A DNA stretch of 64,000 nucleotides from Janthinobacterium sp. PAMC25594 (GTDB taxonomy: Bacteria > Pseudomonadota > Gammaproteobacteria > Burkholderiales > Burkholderiaceae_D). The notes beneath the pieces are model-generated. The model was not told where the DNA came from. It worked only from the letters and a program-made list of their open reading frames with translations, and searched no databases. Within the stretch, counting starts at the first letter, position 1. The number at the start of each line of letters is the position of its first letter. Location of the stretch: the NCBI RefSeq assembly GCF_019443505.1, contig NZ_CP080377.1, positions 3,162,001 to 3,226,000 on the forward strand. The letters are read 5' to 3'. The position numbers and the translations under genes are program-made. Of the stretch, positions 39,672 through 48,529 are shown in pieces.

Positions 39672-41522
39672 CTATAACCCACCATCTTCTATCCGGCGTT
39701 CCAACTCATCCACGGAAGCTACAAGCTTATTGATTGCATGCATTTGACTGTTTTTTATTATGTCTCTGATACGTTGAAATTCTTCACTATCAACGGCTAT
39801 TCCAACATCAATACGTTTGAGCATTTCCCCTATTCTCTCATCAAGTGCGGCACCGTCACAGCGCTCTCTATTAAGTACTAATTCTGTAGTAATTTCTGTA
39901 ATGAGCATATCAATTGAAGATTGAATTGAGCCGTCGAAGTCTTGCGCTTTCACCTTGTCTAGCAGGTCAGCTGTGAAGGCCAGAGAATCAATCTTGCCGC
40001 TTGAATGGTGGACAATACCTAATACCTTCTTATCTCCCTTAGATAGAATGTAATCAGTCGTACTACTATTGCGTTCAATGGCAACATTAATCTTGAGACG
40101 CTTTAATAGGGCGTTCGCACGATAGCGTCCCTCATAGCTGGTTAGAATACCGCCTTCATCTAACTTAGCAAAGAAATCGTCTTTATTGGTTATAGCCTCC
40201 GAGGCCAAGTCTATCAACAAGGCTTCTTTCTCTTGGCTGAGTGTACTAATAACTTGTTCACATTCATACACCAAGTCATCAAGTGTTGCCGAATACCGAG
40301 CCTTTAACGCGGCCTTGTATTCTGCTTGCTTCCCATTCTCTATTGATAACCGGCCCTCAATCGCTGTTATCTGCTTGCTTATGTTGGCGCTGCTGTCCTG
40401 TATCAAAGATAGGCTGTCTACCTTTGCTAGTATCTGCTTGAATACGAGTTCTGATCGATCCAACCGTATCGCCTTCGCCTTACATAGCCCCTTGCGGGCG
40501 TTTGCACAGTGCAGATAGGTATTCCCCTTTGGTGCCTTACCTTTGTTGACAAGGTGAAGGGCTGAGGCGCACTGTAAGCAACGTGATACCCCTTGCCAAA
40601 CATTGAACCGTTCTGTTTGCTTTGTAGCGCCAGCAATGCGGCGTGATGCCGTGGCTTGCTGTGCTTGGTAGAACATGTCTTCAGTTATGATAACTGGAAA
40701 GTAACCCTGTATCGGTTCACCTACTGGCTTGCGCTCTTTACCGTGTCCAGTGAAAGGCTGATATTCACCAAGTACGGCACGATTTGATAGTATCTTTTTA
40801 ATTGACGATGTTCCCCAACTCTTATCATTGAATGAAGGTATTAATTCATTATTAAGCGCCTTGAGAATAAGAGTCTTACCGTAACCTTTGATAGTAAGGT
40901 CAAAAATCCTACGCACTATATCAACATTTACTTGGTTAATTATGTATGCTGGTCTTGGCATTGATACATACTTAAGCCATAATGGTGCATTGTCACCAAT
41001 CGGAGTTAGATTTTCCCTTGCCTTTTCTTTTTTATTCTTCCAAGCCTTCCCAACTCTATCAGACTTAATTGCACTTGCTTCATTTGCGCCGGACATTGTA
41101 GCCAATGCAATTATTAAAGTTGTCCAATTTTCGTTAAGGTTTTCTTTGCTATAGGCAATCCGATCTCGTAGAGTAACGATACAAATGTCCCTCCGGATAA
41201 TCTCCTGAAAAATATGAAGTGCATCCATTACAGGTAGCCTGGAGAGGCGGTCTAAGTGTTCCACCAATAGGAAGGAACCTTTTTCGACTATACCTTCGTC
41301 CACGGCGATAATGAACTGACCTAACGCGCCCTCTACAAAGTTCTTTCCCTTGAATGCTGACACACCAAGATCACGAATGCTTAGTGTCGTGTCGAGCGTT
41401 AGTTTGTGTTCTGCCGCATAGGCTTGGGCGTCTATGGTCTGTCGGCGTAGCGAATCCCCGCTTGATTGGGCGGCACTGCTGAACCTGATGTACGAATATG
41501 CTTTGGGCTGTAATGTGTTCAT
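39672..41522 (-). CDS. Large serine recombinase (integrase) of the comM element
   Basis: 616 residues. N-terminal resolvase domain with YSYIRFSSAAQSSGDSLRRQ (active Ser), EHLDRLSRL; a recombinase domain about 185-290 (WGTSSIKKILSNRAVLGEY); a zinc ribbon CLQCASALHL...LHCANARKGLCKA; and a long coiled-coil C-terminal part. Large serine integrases insert elements at a short attB using one protein. The gene starts 20 bp from the right junction, the usual integrase-next-to-attP layout. Confidence 0.93.
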   Translation of the reverse strand: MNTLQPKAYSYIRFSSAAQSSGDSLRRQTIDAQAYAAEHKLTLDTTLSIRDLGVSAFKGKNFVEGALGQFIIAVDEGIVEKGSFLLVEHLDRLSRLPVMDALHIFQEIIRRDICIVTLRDRIAYSKENLNENWTTLIIALATMSGANEASAIKSDRVGKAWKNKKEKARENLTPIGDNAPLWLKYVSMPRPAYIINQVNVDIVRRIFDLTIKGYGKTLILKALNNELIPSFNDKSWGTSSIKKILSNRAVLGEYQPFTGHGKERKPVGEPIQGYFPVIITEDMFYQAQQATASRRIAGATKQTERFNVWQGVSRCLQCASALHLVNKGKAPKGNTYLHCANARKGLCKAKAIRLDRSELVFKQILAKVDSLSLIQDSSANISKQITAIEGRLSIENGKQAEYKAALKARYSATLDDLVYECEQVISTLSQEKEALLIDLASEAITNKDDFFAKLDEGGILTSYEGRYRANALLKRLKINVAIERNSSTTDYILSKGDKKVLGIVHHSSGKIDSLAFTADLLDKVKAQDFDGSIQSSIDMLITEITTELVLNRERCDGAALDERIGEMLKRIDVGIAVDSEEFQRIRDIIKNSQMHAINKLVASVDELERRIEDGGL

Positions 41523-41523
41523 A

Positions 41524-41547
41524 GGTGTATTCTAACTTAGCATCCTG
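41524..41547. other. Right attachment junction (attR)
   Basis: Arm GGTGTATTC (41524-41532), ten bases, then TCCTG (41543-41547) and resumed comM at 41548 (ATGGTGGGGCCG). Mirror image of the left junction. Confidence 0.8.
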
Positions 41548-41748
41548 ATGGTGGGGCCGCCGGGAGCGGGCAAGACCATGCTGGCCAGCCGTTTTCCCGG
41601 CGTGCTGCCGCCCATGAGCGATGCAGAGGCGCTGGAATCGGCCGCCGTGCATTCGCTGGGCGGCCACTTCAAGGTGGAACACTGGAAACGACGGCCGTAT
41701 CGCGCCCCGCACCAGACGGCGTCCGGCGTGGCCCTGGTGGGCGGCGGC
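41548..41748 (+). pseudogene. comM: comM fragment 2 of 3: 67 codons with Walker A
   Basis: Encodes MVGPPGAGKTMLASRFPG and on to RAPHQTASGVALVGGG. Only 201 bp of host gene separate the two mobile elements. In the intact protein this follows HNVL (fragment 1) and precedes NVPRPGEIS (fragment 3). As it stands it has no start and runs into the transposon (stop about 41766). Confidence 0.95.
41744..41748. repeat. Target site duplication, left copy (GCGGC)
   Basis: GCGGC immediately before the transposon end TGTGAC; the second copy is 59188-59192. Confidence 0.9.
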
Positions 41749-41793
41749 TGTGACTTTTTCAAATAACTGCGACGTTCTCGAAATAGATGCGAT
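41749..41793. repeat. Left transposon end with TnsB-type repeats
   Basis: Terminal TGTGA, then AATAACTGCGAC (41762-41773) and AATAGATGCGAT (41782-41793), matching the repeats of the right end. Confidence 0.8.
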
Positions 41794-41866
41794 AATTGCC
41801 GCACTACAACATTTTAATGTCGTCAACTTTGGATAACCGTATCACGGTCATTCATGGGCACGCGAT

Positions 41867-43681
41867 ATGACAAGCATGCCTATTCAGTTCAAGCATAAGT
41901 TCAAGAAGATCAGCACGGTAATCAGAATCAAGGGCACTCTTGACTTTGGTAACGATGCGATGGTTGCATGGTGGTATTCCGGTTTTTACAAAAATCCCAA
42001 GGACAATTCCCAACCACACGTCCTCGTCCATTTTCGAGAATATATTTCACCGGGAGTAATCGGGGATAAGATTGCGCATAGAAGGATACCCCTGACCTCC
42101 CTTGGTCAGGTACGTGTGGGAACCGTGTGGAAAAATGATCGATGTAAAGGGGAATTGGATCTCGAACCGACGAAGTTTTCTCTCAATTTTAACGAGGACG
42201 GATGGCGGTTTACCTCCTTGTCCGAAGCAAGGCGAAAACACCTTGCTCCACCATTCCAGCAAAGCTTATATAAGCTAGAGCGCGAGAACGATGCAAATTG
42301 GCTTATCGAATTTGACTTACCGAACGGCGGTAAGCTCTTCGTGCCCTGCTTAGAATTCTTCACACGTTGCTACGGTCGTTCGGGAGAATTGAAGCGGATA
42401 GTTGCAACCTATCCTTGGGAGGACGTTCCCGACTCCGCGAAAAGCCGGCTGTACGCAACACTGGACGAGCCTGAAGAGGCCGGAAAATGGAAGGTACGGC
42501 TGCGTCGGCGGATGTTCAACGGTGATGTCGTCTTTCTCGCACATGCAAAATACGACAACTATACGACAAGGCTTACCAAACGTATCAACGCCGATCTTCA
42601 GACGATGATCGATCCAAAACTTACCAAGCCTGCATTCATACAAATTGCACCTTGGTTCCGAGGACCGGCAGAGCTCAGTGTGAAGGGTTTCAGCTTTGAT
42701 GACGGCAAGTCATTTTTGGCGTTCAATATCGTTGGTATGAGCGACCCGATCGGTGAGCAAATTCACCGCGGTCGCGAGAACAGCAACAATGCAGAAACAG
42801 CTGCCCCGGATGGCAGCCCCGAAGCATGGGCGGGAAGACCAGAACGGATACTTAATATTAATGAAATCATCGATCTGACCGGTGATGGCGAGCCTGACGG
42901 TGACTCTCCGGCCGTGGAAATACAGGATCCAGTTTTTGTAACACTGGGCATTGAACGTGCGGTGATCGACATGCGTGCAGATCAAGCAAAAACCGTCTCC
43001 GGCAAACACGGAAAAGGTAGCGATGCTTCGATGTTCTCGGCCGGAGAAGCGCATGGAAGCGATAAAGGTATCGGACATGCATCAATACATGCCCCACAGA
43101 CATACGAATCGCATGGAATTTTGCGTGATATGTGGGATGCAATGGGCAGTCTTCACCGCAAGCGACCTGACCTGATTAGATCCTTGTCCTGGTTCACTTT
43201 TGAAGACGGATTCATCTCTACATCGGAATATAAATTAATTCCGCTTACCCCTTTTGACATCGATGAAGACGTTACAACTAAAGTAAAACGATTTCCATAT
43301 TTAGAGCCACCGAAACCAGGCCTGCGAGGTTTTTTGGTCGCAAGACTTATCTTGGCCGACGGGCCTGCCTACATCATAGAACTACAACGCCGTCCAAAAT
43401 TAGTGAAGGACAAAGACGGAGAAACCAAAGCGGGCGAAGACCAGTTTCAAGGTATGGTGTTTAGGTTGAAACACGAAAACCAGCTGGTTCCTTGGCTTCG
43501 CTATTTTAGGGAGCAAATTCGCCACGCTAAGGGCGTTGTTCGGCGACTCACTGGCAGTTGTTCGGGAGAAGCAGAGTCATTCTCGCATCGGAATCCGACA
43601 GAGCTGGTCGATGGCTGTTTACCGCGTGAGTCTATCGTATTACACGCTCTCAGTAAAGTCACTGAAAAAACGATAAGATAA
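41867..43681 (+). CDS. TnsE-like transposition targeting protein
   Basis: 604 residues. I see TnsE-like organisation: a middle region with KGFSFDDGKSFLAFNIVGMSDP, comparable to the GRSS..DYLVEEIVGLE part of Tn7 TnsE, an acidic variable linker (about 305-400), and a C-terminal domain with FLVARLILADGPAYIIELQRR and W...R..I...KGVV. TnsE directs Tn7 to replicating or conjugating DNA. It is placed at the left end, far from tnsABC, unlike Tn7. Similarity was judged by eye, so a different Tn7-family accessory role is possible. Confidence 0.6.
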   Translation: MTSMPIQFKHKFKKISTVIRIKGTLDFGNDAMVAWWYSGFYKNPKDNSQPHVLVHFREYISPGVIGDKIAHRRIPLTSLGQVRVGTVWKNDRCKGELDLEPTKFSLNFNEDGWRFTSLSEARRKHLAPPFQQSLYKLERENDANWLIEFDLPNGGKLFVPCLEFFTRCYGRSGELKRIVATYPWEDVPDSAKSRLYATLDEPEEAGKWKVRLRRRMFNGDVVFLAHAKYDNYTTRLTKRINADLQTMIDPKLTKPAFIQIAPWFRGPAELSVKGFSFDDGKSFLAFNIVGMSDPIGEQIHRGRENSNNAETAAPDGSPEAWAGRPERILNINEIIDLTGDGEPDGDSPAVEIQDPVFVTLGIERAVIDMRADQAKTVSGKHGKGSDASMFSAGEAHGSDKGIGHASIHAPQTYESHGILRDMWDAMGSLHRKRPDLIRSLSWFTFEDGFISTSEYKLIPLTPFDIDEDVTTKVKRFPYLEPPKPGLRGFLVARLILADGPAYIIELQRRPKLVKDKDGETKAGEDQFQGMVFRLKHENQLVPWLRYFREQIRHAKGVVRRLTGSCSGEAESFSHRNPTELVDGCLPRESIVLHALSKVTEKTIR

Positions 43682-44309
43682 CTCCATGGTGGCGACTCAC
43701 CCATCCATATAGCGCCTATGCTGGCACACACAAAAATGCCAGCTATTTCCAGCGGGAGGGTGTTCAGTTATGTACTACCGGATGAACAGGTCGGCGTCAT
43801 TAGCCTAATCCATCGTTGTTCGCCCCTTTTTCCGCCTACATGCACTAGTCCCGATTTCTCGATCTTGCCTGCCAAGCCGATGCCGTCAACGTCTTTCGTC
43901 GTCGCCGCAAACAGCCACTGCTGCCGCTCGATACCGGACGCAACAGTGTTGACAATGCGCCCTATACCTGTAGCGGCTCGCGTTTGAGATCGGCCATGCT
44001 CGCATTTGACGTCGATTTCGGCTCGAATTAACTGCGAATGACGGTGGGGCCGCGCTCTCACTATCTGCAAATGAGCTTGCAATCAACGGCGCTTGCTCGC
44101 CTTCATCCCCACCTGCTCACGCTAACTGCAAATGATGGCTCATATCGGCAAGTCCGCCGCCAGCATGCGCTCGCGGATCTCGGCGGTGCGCTTCGGTTCG
44201 AGCTGGTTGCTGAACATCGCCCGGATCGCAACTGCCTTTGCCTCACACACTGCAGCGCGTGATTCGCGAAGTGAGTGCATCAGGTGATGGTACCTTACTT
44301 CCCATAGCG
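43682..44309. other. Gap with repeat copy and possible gene remnant
   Basis: About 630 bp. 44013-44137 is the first copy of the cassette repeat. A minus-strand frame ending at 44140 (...FSNQLEPKRTAEIRERMLAADLPI) could be the tail of a decayed gene. Nothing else recognised. Confidence 0.45.
44013..44137 (+). repeat. Cassette repeat, copy A
   Basis: About 125 bp, containing three sub-repeats of the type AACTGCRAATGA. Aligns, in opposite orientation, with copy B at 45475-45600; 24 bp in the centre (44061-44084 versus 45528-45551) are identical. Flanks the coiled-coil gene. Confidence 0.75.
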
Positions 44310-45230
44310 TCAGTCGGGCTCGACAATCTCTGGCATCGGCCAAGGTGGATCGATGCCAGAGGCACTGTTCACTGCCGTCCACGCCCGCCGCTCCATGTCC
44401 TTGAGCTGTTCCATGAACTTGTCATCATCTCGAGGCAAGTTTAGCTCTTCGCGTAGCGCACTCACCAGCTTGACAATTGCACGCTGGACGGGCCGAAGCT
44501 TGCCAAAGGTCGCTTGAAACGTTTCCATTCGCATCAAGGCGGTATCGCCCATGGCCTGCTGCTGGGCGAGTTCAAGCGCCTTAACGTATTCATGGGCCTT
44601 TACCGCTAGGTCGCCCAATTTCGCCTGCTCTTCCGAACTCGCATTCCTCGCCTTAGCGTCGGTGAATTGAGAAACTAGGCGGCGAGCCTCGCCCTCTGCA
44701 AATGCAATATCTTCCCGTCGCCGACGTATCGGTTCCATTGCTATGCGAATCGGATAGGACGTGGTCATCTCGTGGAAAAATACCTCTGCGAAGTCGCTTG
44801 CGAGATCTCGTGAAAGGTGAGCGGCCTCTGCATCTGCAACTAGCCAAATCTTCGCGTTGGCCTTTAAAAACGATTGGAAGCCGTCCGCATCGTTACCAGC
44901 GTTCAAAGGCCGATCTGGCAGGCCACCGATGTATCCAAGAAGCGCATGAGTCTCTTCTACCGCCTTCGCGTAGACCTCTCGGCGAATGGTCGCTTTTCGA
45001 TCCTCGTCCTTCTGCTTTGCGTCATGTTCCCGCTGCCGATTTGCCTCAAAATTATCATGCTCGTGCTGCATCGCCAATAGCCGCAGGCTGTTTTTGCTTG
45101 ACGCCCGGGTCGTGAACGCTGCGACACCGGACGCCACGACAGCACTAATCAGCCCTGACCAGATAATCCAGGGGGCACCCAGCCACCCCGTCGATACTGC
45201 CTGAACTGCTTGGACTGCTGCTGTGGCCAT
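44310..45230 (-). CDS. Membrane-anchored coiled-coil protein of unknown function
   Basis: 306 residues from ATG 45230, which has GGAGAG in front; the frame extends further but without support. One N-terminal membrane helix (about 14-38, PWIIWSGLISAVVASGVAAF), then a charged helix/coiled coil (about 40-80) and a helical C-terminal domain. No catalytic motif seen. It is the only gene between repeat copies A and B. Architecture resembles small membrane effectors of defence systems, but that is a guess. Confidence 0.65.
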   Translation of the reverse strand: MATAAVQAVQAVSTGWLGAPWIIWSGLISAVVASGVAAFTTRASSKNSLRLLAMQHEHDNFEANRQREHDAKQKDEDRKATIRREVYAKAVEETHALLGYIGGLPDRPLNAGNDADGFQSFLKANAKIWLVADAEAAHLSRDLASDFAEVFFHEMTTSYPIRIAMEPIRRRREDIAFAEGEARRLVSQFTDAKARNASSEEQAKLGDLAVKAHEYVKALELAQQQAMGDTALMRMETFQATFGKLRPVQRAIVKLVSALREELNLPRDDDKFMEQLKDMERRAWTAVNSASGIDPPWPMPEIVEPD

Positions 45231-45833
45231 GTATTCTCTCCAGATGGTGGCAGTGTTGCGGTACCGACGAGGATTGGTCGGCAGGACGACGCGCAAGCTG
45301 CTTGTCGCATTCGGCAATGCATACGCAGTGTTCAACGCCGACACCACAAACCAGCAGCGCGGCCGTGCTTTAAGAACGATTTCGATAATCCATTGTACCG
45401 TAGGGGGGGGACCCATACGAGGCATACTGTGGACTAACGTTTAATCTTCGCCCCGCTCATCTTCAGGCGAAACGCCACTTTTCACTTATCGTGAGCAGAC
45501 CGTGATGGAATGCGAGTCGGCGCCGTCGATTGCAAGCTCATTTGCAGATAGCGTGAGCGCGGGCGCGCCGGTATTTGCAGCTAATTTGAGCCGAAAACTG
45601 TATCGAATACGAGCACGCCCGTTTTCAAACGTGAGCCGCTACATCTACCTACGCGCATAACGAAAACCTGACAATCCACTATTCGCCGGCGAATGCTCAA
45701 CGCCTTGAGCGCCATGGGTTGGCGCCTGAGGCGGCACCGGACAAGTCGGGTGCGAAAAAGGCGTAGCCGAAAAGCCATATACTTTAGCGGCTAAATTTGT
45801 GCGATTTCAGGTTTTTTCTGCTAGAGCTACCTT
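45231..45833. other. Gap with repeat copy B
   Basis: About 600 bp between the coiled-coil and JmjC genes. Contains repeat copy B (45475-45660). No gene recognised. Confidence 0.5.
45475..45660 (-). repeat. Cassette repeat, copy B
   Basis: Inverted relative to copy A and in the same orientation as copy C (52640-52820). With C it shares GATGGAATGC.a.GTCGGCGC, TTTgCAGcTAAT and CCCGTTTtCAAA.G...G..CTACAT. Confidence 0.75.
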
Positions 45834-46979
45834 TCAAATCAAAGAAATAATATTCTTTTTCAGTAAATCTTCCAATGTGGCATTGATTGCCTCCGGTGTA
45901 TGCTCCGCTAAACTCACGCGCAGCAGGCCGACTGACAGATTGCGACGTTCCGCCAACACACCTATGGCGTCGATGTCGCACTGACTGCGGCGACTCAGTG
46001 ATCCATTGAGTCGTAGATAGCGTCGATCCAGGTTCGTGTCCAGGTTGCTACAAAGTCGAATCTGCCTGGTGTCGTGTAACGGCACAATACGCTCGGTCGT
46101 GAAGCGCTCCAGATTAAAAGGCGTCACAACCCGCTCGGCCAACAAACGTTCAAGCCGAAATTCTTCGTAGTGCAAGGGATTCGCAATAGCGTTGCGCATG
46201 AGCTCAGCGAGCGTGTCCAGATCAGTTTGGTCCATGCCATCGAGGTGCGCCGATCTACGTGCAAGTAATACCTCCGGCAAGTATTTGCTGGCGCACCACG
46301 CCGCATATTCCATCATGTTCGGATAATACATACCGACGGTGACATGAAATGATACATGGTCCATCGGCGTGGCTACGTGCCACCAGCCTCGCGGCAAATA
46401 CATGACATCGCCCGCTTCCAGCACACCGTCAAACACAGCCTCTTCAGGGCAAGTGCGCTTGACGTTCTGACTGGTCTGCGAGCGCAAGGGAAGTGGTAGG
46501 GTCGGTTCGAACACTTGCCAGCGCTTTGTTCCGAACAGCTGAATCACGAATACATCGTGGGTATCCCAGTGCTTGCCAAACGTGCCGCTGCCTGTGTATG
46601 AGAGATAGGCGTTGGCGGCAACATTGCCTCCCGCAAAGTCAGCAACTTCCATGCAAAGCCCCTTGATATAAGGCGAATAAACCTCGATGCGGTTAAAAAT
46701 TGCCGTGGCGCCGGCCCCCATCAGCCCATAGAATTGCTCTTTTTTGAGGCGTCGACGCTTCACCCCAAATTCGTCGCAATCCTCAGCATACACATCCTCG
46801 TCAAGGGTGCCCTCGTGCAACAATTTAAATTGAGGTAAAGCAGGTTCCACCAAGTACAGCAATCCGTTAATGAAATCCCAAGAGACGTCGCCGACGTCGG
46901 CAGCTGAGCGCAGAAGCAAGAACTGTTTTTCGAAATATGTGGATAAAAATTCTTCGCGCCCAACACAAAAATTGATCAT
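45834..46979 (-). CDS. JmjC/Cupin_4-type Fe(II) 2-oxoglutarate oxygenase
   Basis: 381 residues. Cupin core with HWDTHDVFVIQLFGTKRWQV (the HxD metal pair) and LPRGWWHVATP (third ligand His), YLSYTGSG before it, then a C-terminal helical/winged region. This family (like the ribosomal oxygenase YcfD) hydroxylates Arg or other side chains of proteins. Last gene of a five-gene leftward operon, 82 bp after the lysozyme-like gene; a role in modifying the exported product is inferred from context. Confidence 0.82.
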   Translation of the reverse strand: MINFCVGREEFLSTYFEKQFLLLRSAADVGDVSWDFINGLLYLVEPALPQFKLLHEGTLDEDVYAEDCDEFGVKRRRLKKEQFYGLMGAGATAIFNRIEVYSPYIKGLCMEVADFAGGNVAANAYLSYTGSGTFGKHWDTHDVFVIQLFGTKRWQVFEPTLPLPLRSQTSQNVKRTCPEEAVFDGVLEAGDVMYLPRGWWHVATPMDHVSFHVTVGMYYPNMMEYAAWCASKYLPEVLLARRSAHLDGMDQTDLDTLAELMRNAIANPLHYEEFRLERLLAERVVTPFNLERFTTERIVPLHDTRQIRLCSNLDTNLDRRYLRLNGSLSRRSQCDIDAIGVLAERRNLSVGLLRVSLAEHTPEAINATLEDLLKKNIISLI

Positions 46980-47061
46980 GTGAAACCATCTCTCGTTTAA
47001 GTATCAGAAGCGCGGTCAGCATCCACCGCGCAAAATTATTTAGCGTAAAAGTCCTGGTGAC

Positions 47062-47670
47062 TCAAGCTGTTTCGTCGCCATCTTCGGTGGCCGGGGGATT
47101 GGGTTCAATGGGAAAAACCACGGTAACGATGCCCTCCTTCTCATGTGGTTGCCACCATGCAAGGTAGTCGAACATATGGTCAGTGCCCGGTCCCGGTGGG
47201 GCGTCACCAACTTCTGCACGGGTATGCACATGCGGCTCAAAGCAGGCATTGTTAAAGATCTTCACCCCAGGTGAGTTGGCCCAGTTCGTGTAGCTATTGC
47301 CATCGTGGTGCTTCAGATACATATATTGTTCCAGCCCAAGATTGCCCCGATCACTCGGCGCCAACGCGTTGTACCGCGCGGAATATTTATTCATGTCGTC
47401 GTAAAACGCGCTAATTTGCGCATCAACGCTAGTGATGCTGCCTGTATGATGCAAGCTGTTCCAGGTCGGCTGATCGTACTGGAAGATGCCGACGTGTCCT
47501 GTCCCGGCACGCGCACCCAACTGGTCGCCCAGCGACGACTCAATAAATGCGCTCTTGAGTGCGTAGTCGATCATCGCGCCACTAAAACCGCGCACTGCGC
47601 CAGCCTGGATGATGCGATTTAACATGTCCTTCTGGCTGGTGCCGAGATTATTTGCATTTGGACAATCCAT
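47062..47670 (-). CDS. Lysozyme/transglycosylase-like protein, candidate type I secretion substrate
   Basis: 202 residues, no signal peptide. Residues about 30-80 show a lytic-transglycosylase pattern: ALKSAFIESSLGDQLGARAGTG (Glu of IESS as likely catalytic acid) and HVGIFQYDQPTWNSL. C-terminus acidic (PPATEDGDETA), as is common for type I signals, though no RTX repeats. Start ATG 47670 overlaps the upstream stop (TAATG). Muralytic activity is inferred. Confidence 0.6.
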   Translation of the reverse strand: MDCPNANNLGTSQKDMLNRIIQAGAVRGFSGAMIDYALKSAFIESSLGDQLGARAGTGHVGIFQYDQPTWNSLHHTGSITSVDAQISAFYDDMNKYSARYNALAPSDRGNLGLEQYMYLKHHDGNSYTNWANSPGVKIFNNACFEPHVHTRAEVGDAPPGPGTDHMFDYLAWWQPHEKEGIVTVVFPIEPNPPATEDGDETA

Positions 47671-48485
47671 TATTTTTTCCCTTTACATGTCAGATCATTG
47701 AATGCCGGATAGCCAGCCTCCGGTAATTTCTGCGCCCATTCCTTCAGGAAAATACGCGCATCTTGGCGCTGCTGGAACTGTCCCCTCTTGACGAGTTGGA
47801 TTTCCAAATAGGCCAATTCTTTGCAGACAAAACTGCGATCTTGCGTGGCAAGCAGCATCGCCAGCATCTCTTCAGCCGCAGGTTTTCCTATTTCACTTTG
47901 TTTCATCGACGCGTAGCGCTGTGCATATATGGGTGCTGCAGAACTGCTAAAGTCCGGCCGGAAGCCAAAACCGGCATCGTCTTCATGAAGCCGGTACACA
48001 ATAGGAAAGTAGCGCGGCCCCGTCAATTTTGGGTAGAGATCGCGCCGCATGACCACCCCGAAGATGCGGCCATGCTGATCCACCCTGAGGGGATCGTTAC
48101 CATCCTGCATATCCAGCGTCGCCACGTCGATGGCCTCCCCTTCCATGCGCAACACCTTGTAGGTGTTGTGTCGGCCACCCAAATTTCCACATACCGCAAC
48201 CAGGCGCTGATTCAGCAGGGTGACCGCCGGCACGGGGGCACAAGCAGGCTGCAGCGGCGTATCGTCGGCATAGACGGTCCGACGGTCAGAGGCGCGCAAG
48301 ACACTGATGCGGCCCACATTCTGCCCCTGCAGATCCCCCGGCCCGTCCTCAACACGTGGCTCGAACTGGACCAGCCGCACCGCGCTACCGCTACTCATCT
48401 GCACTTCGGCAGCAATGCCTTCGGACAAGTAGCTGGCACCGAACCAGAGGACGGCCATGGCGAGGTATATGGAAGATGGTTTCAT
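47670..48485 (-). CDS. Exported protein of the secretion operon
   Basis: 271 residues. Signal peptide (IYLAMAVLWFGASYLSEGIAA), mature part rich in beta-strands with Cys at CAPVPAV, VCGNLGG, FVCKELA and LTCKGKK, possibly two disulfides. No family recognised. Between the membrane-fusion gene and the lysozyme-like gene and translationally coupled to the latter, so it may be a periplasmic inhibitor protecting the producer; unproven. Confidence 0.6.
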   Translation of the reverse strand: MKPSSIYLAMAVLWFGASYLSEGIAAEVQMSSGSAVRLVQFEPRVEDGPGDLQGQNVGRISVLRASDRRTVYADDTPLQPACAPVPAVTLLNQRLVAVCGNLGGRHNTYKVLRMEGEAIDVATLDMQDGNDPLRVDQHGRIFGVVMRRDLYPKLTGPRYFPIVYRLHEDDAGFGFRPDFSSSAAPIYAQRYASMKQSEIGKPAAEEMLAMLLATQDRSFVCKELAYLEIQLVKRGQFQQRQDARIFLKEWAQKLPEAGYPAFNDLTCKGKK

Positions 48486-48529
48486 ATATAAAAGCCTTTC
48501 AAAAAACGGTTGGAGAAAAATTTGCCTAT

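Larger units (their letters stand above)
34851..41542. mobile_element. Serine-recombinase integrative element in comM (about 6.7 kb)
   Basis: Interrupts comM just before the Walker A codons. Evidence: exact restoration of comM on removal, shared TCCTG at the ends, inverted GAATACACC arms, a large serine recombinase gene starting 20 bp from the right junction, and a sharp drop in G+C. Cargo: two small hypothetical genes, a resolvase, a GIY-YIG/Sel1-like gene, a recombinase-HTH-like gene and one more hypothetical. No phage structural or conjugation genes. Confidence 0.85.

Noticed and set aside
34851..41542. Prophage as the nature of the first insertion
   Set aside because: No capsid, tail, terminase, lysis or repressor genes; only recombination genes and small unknowns.
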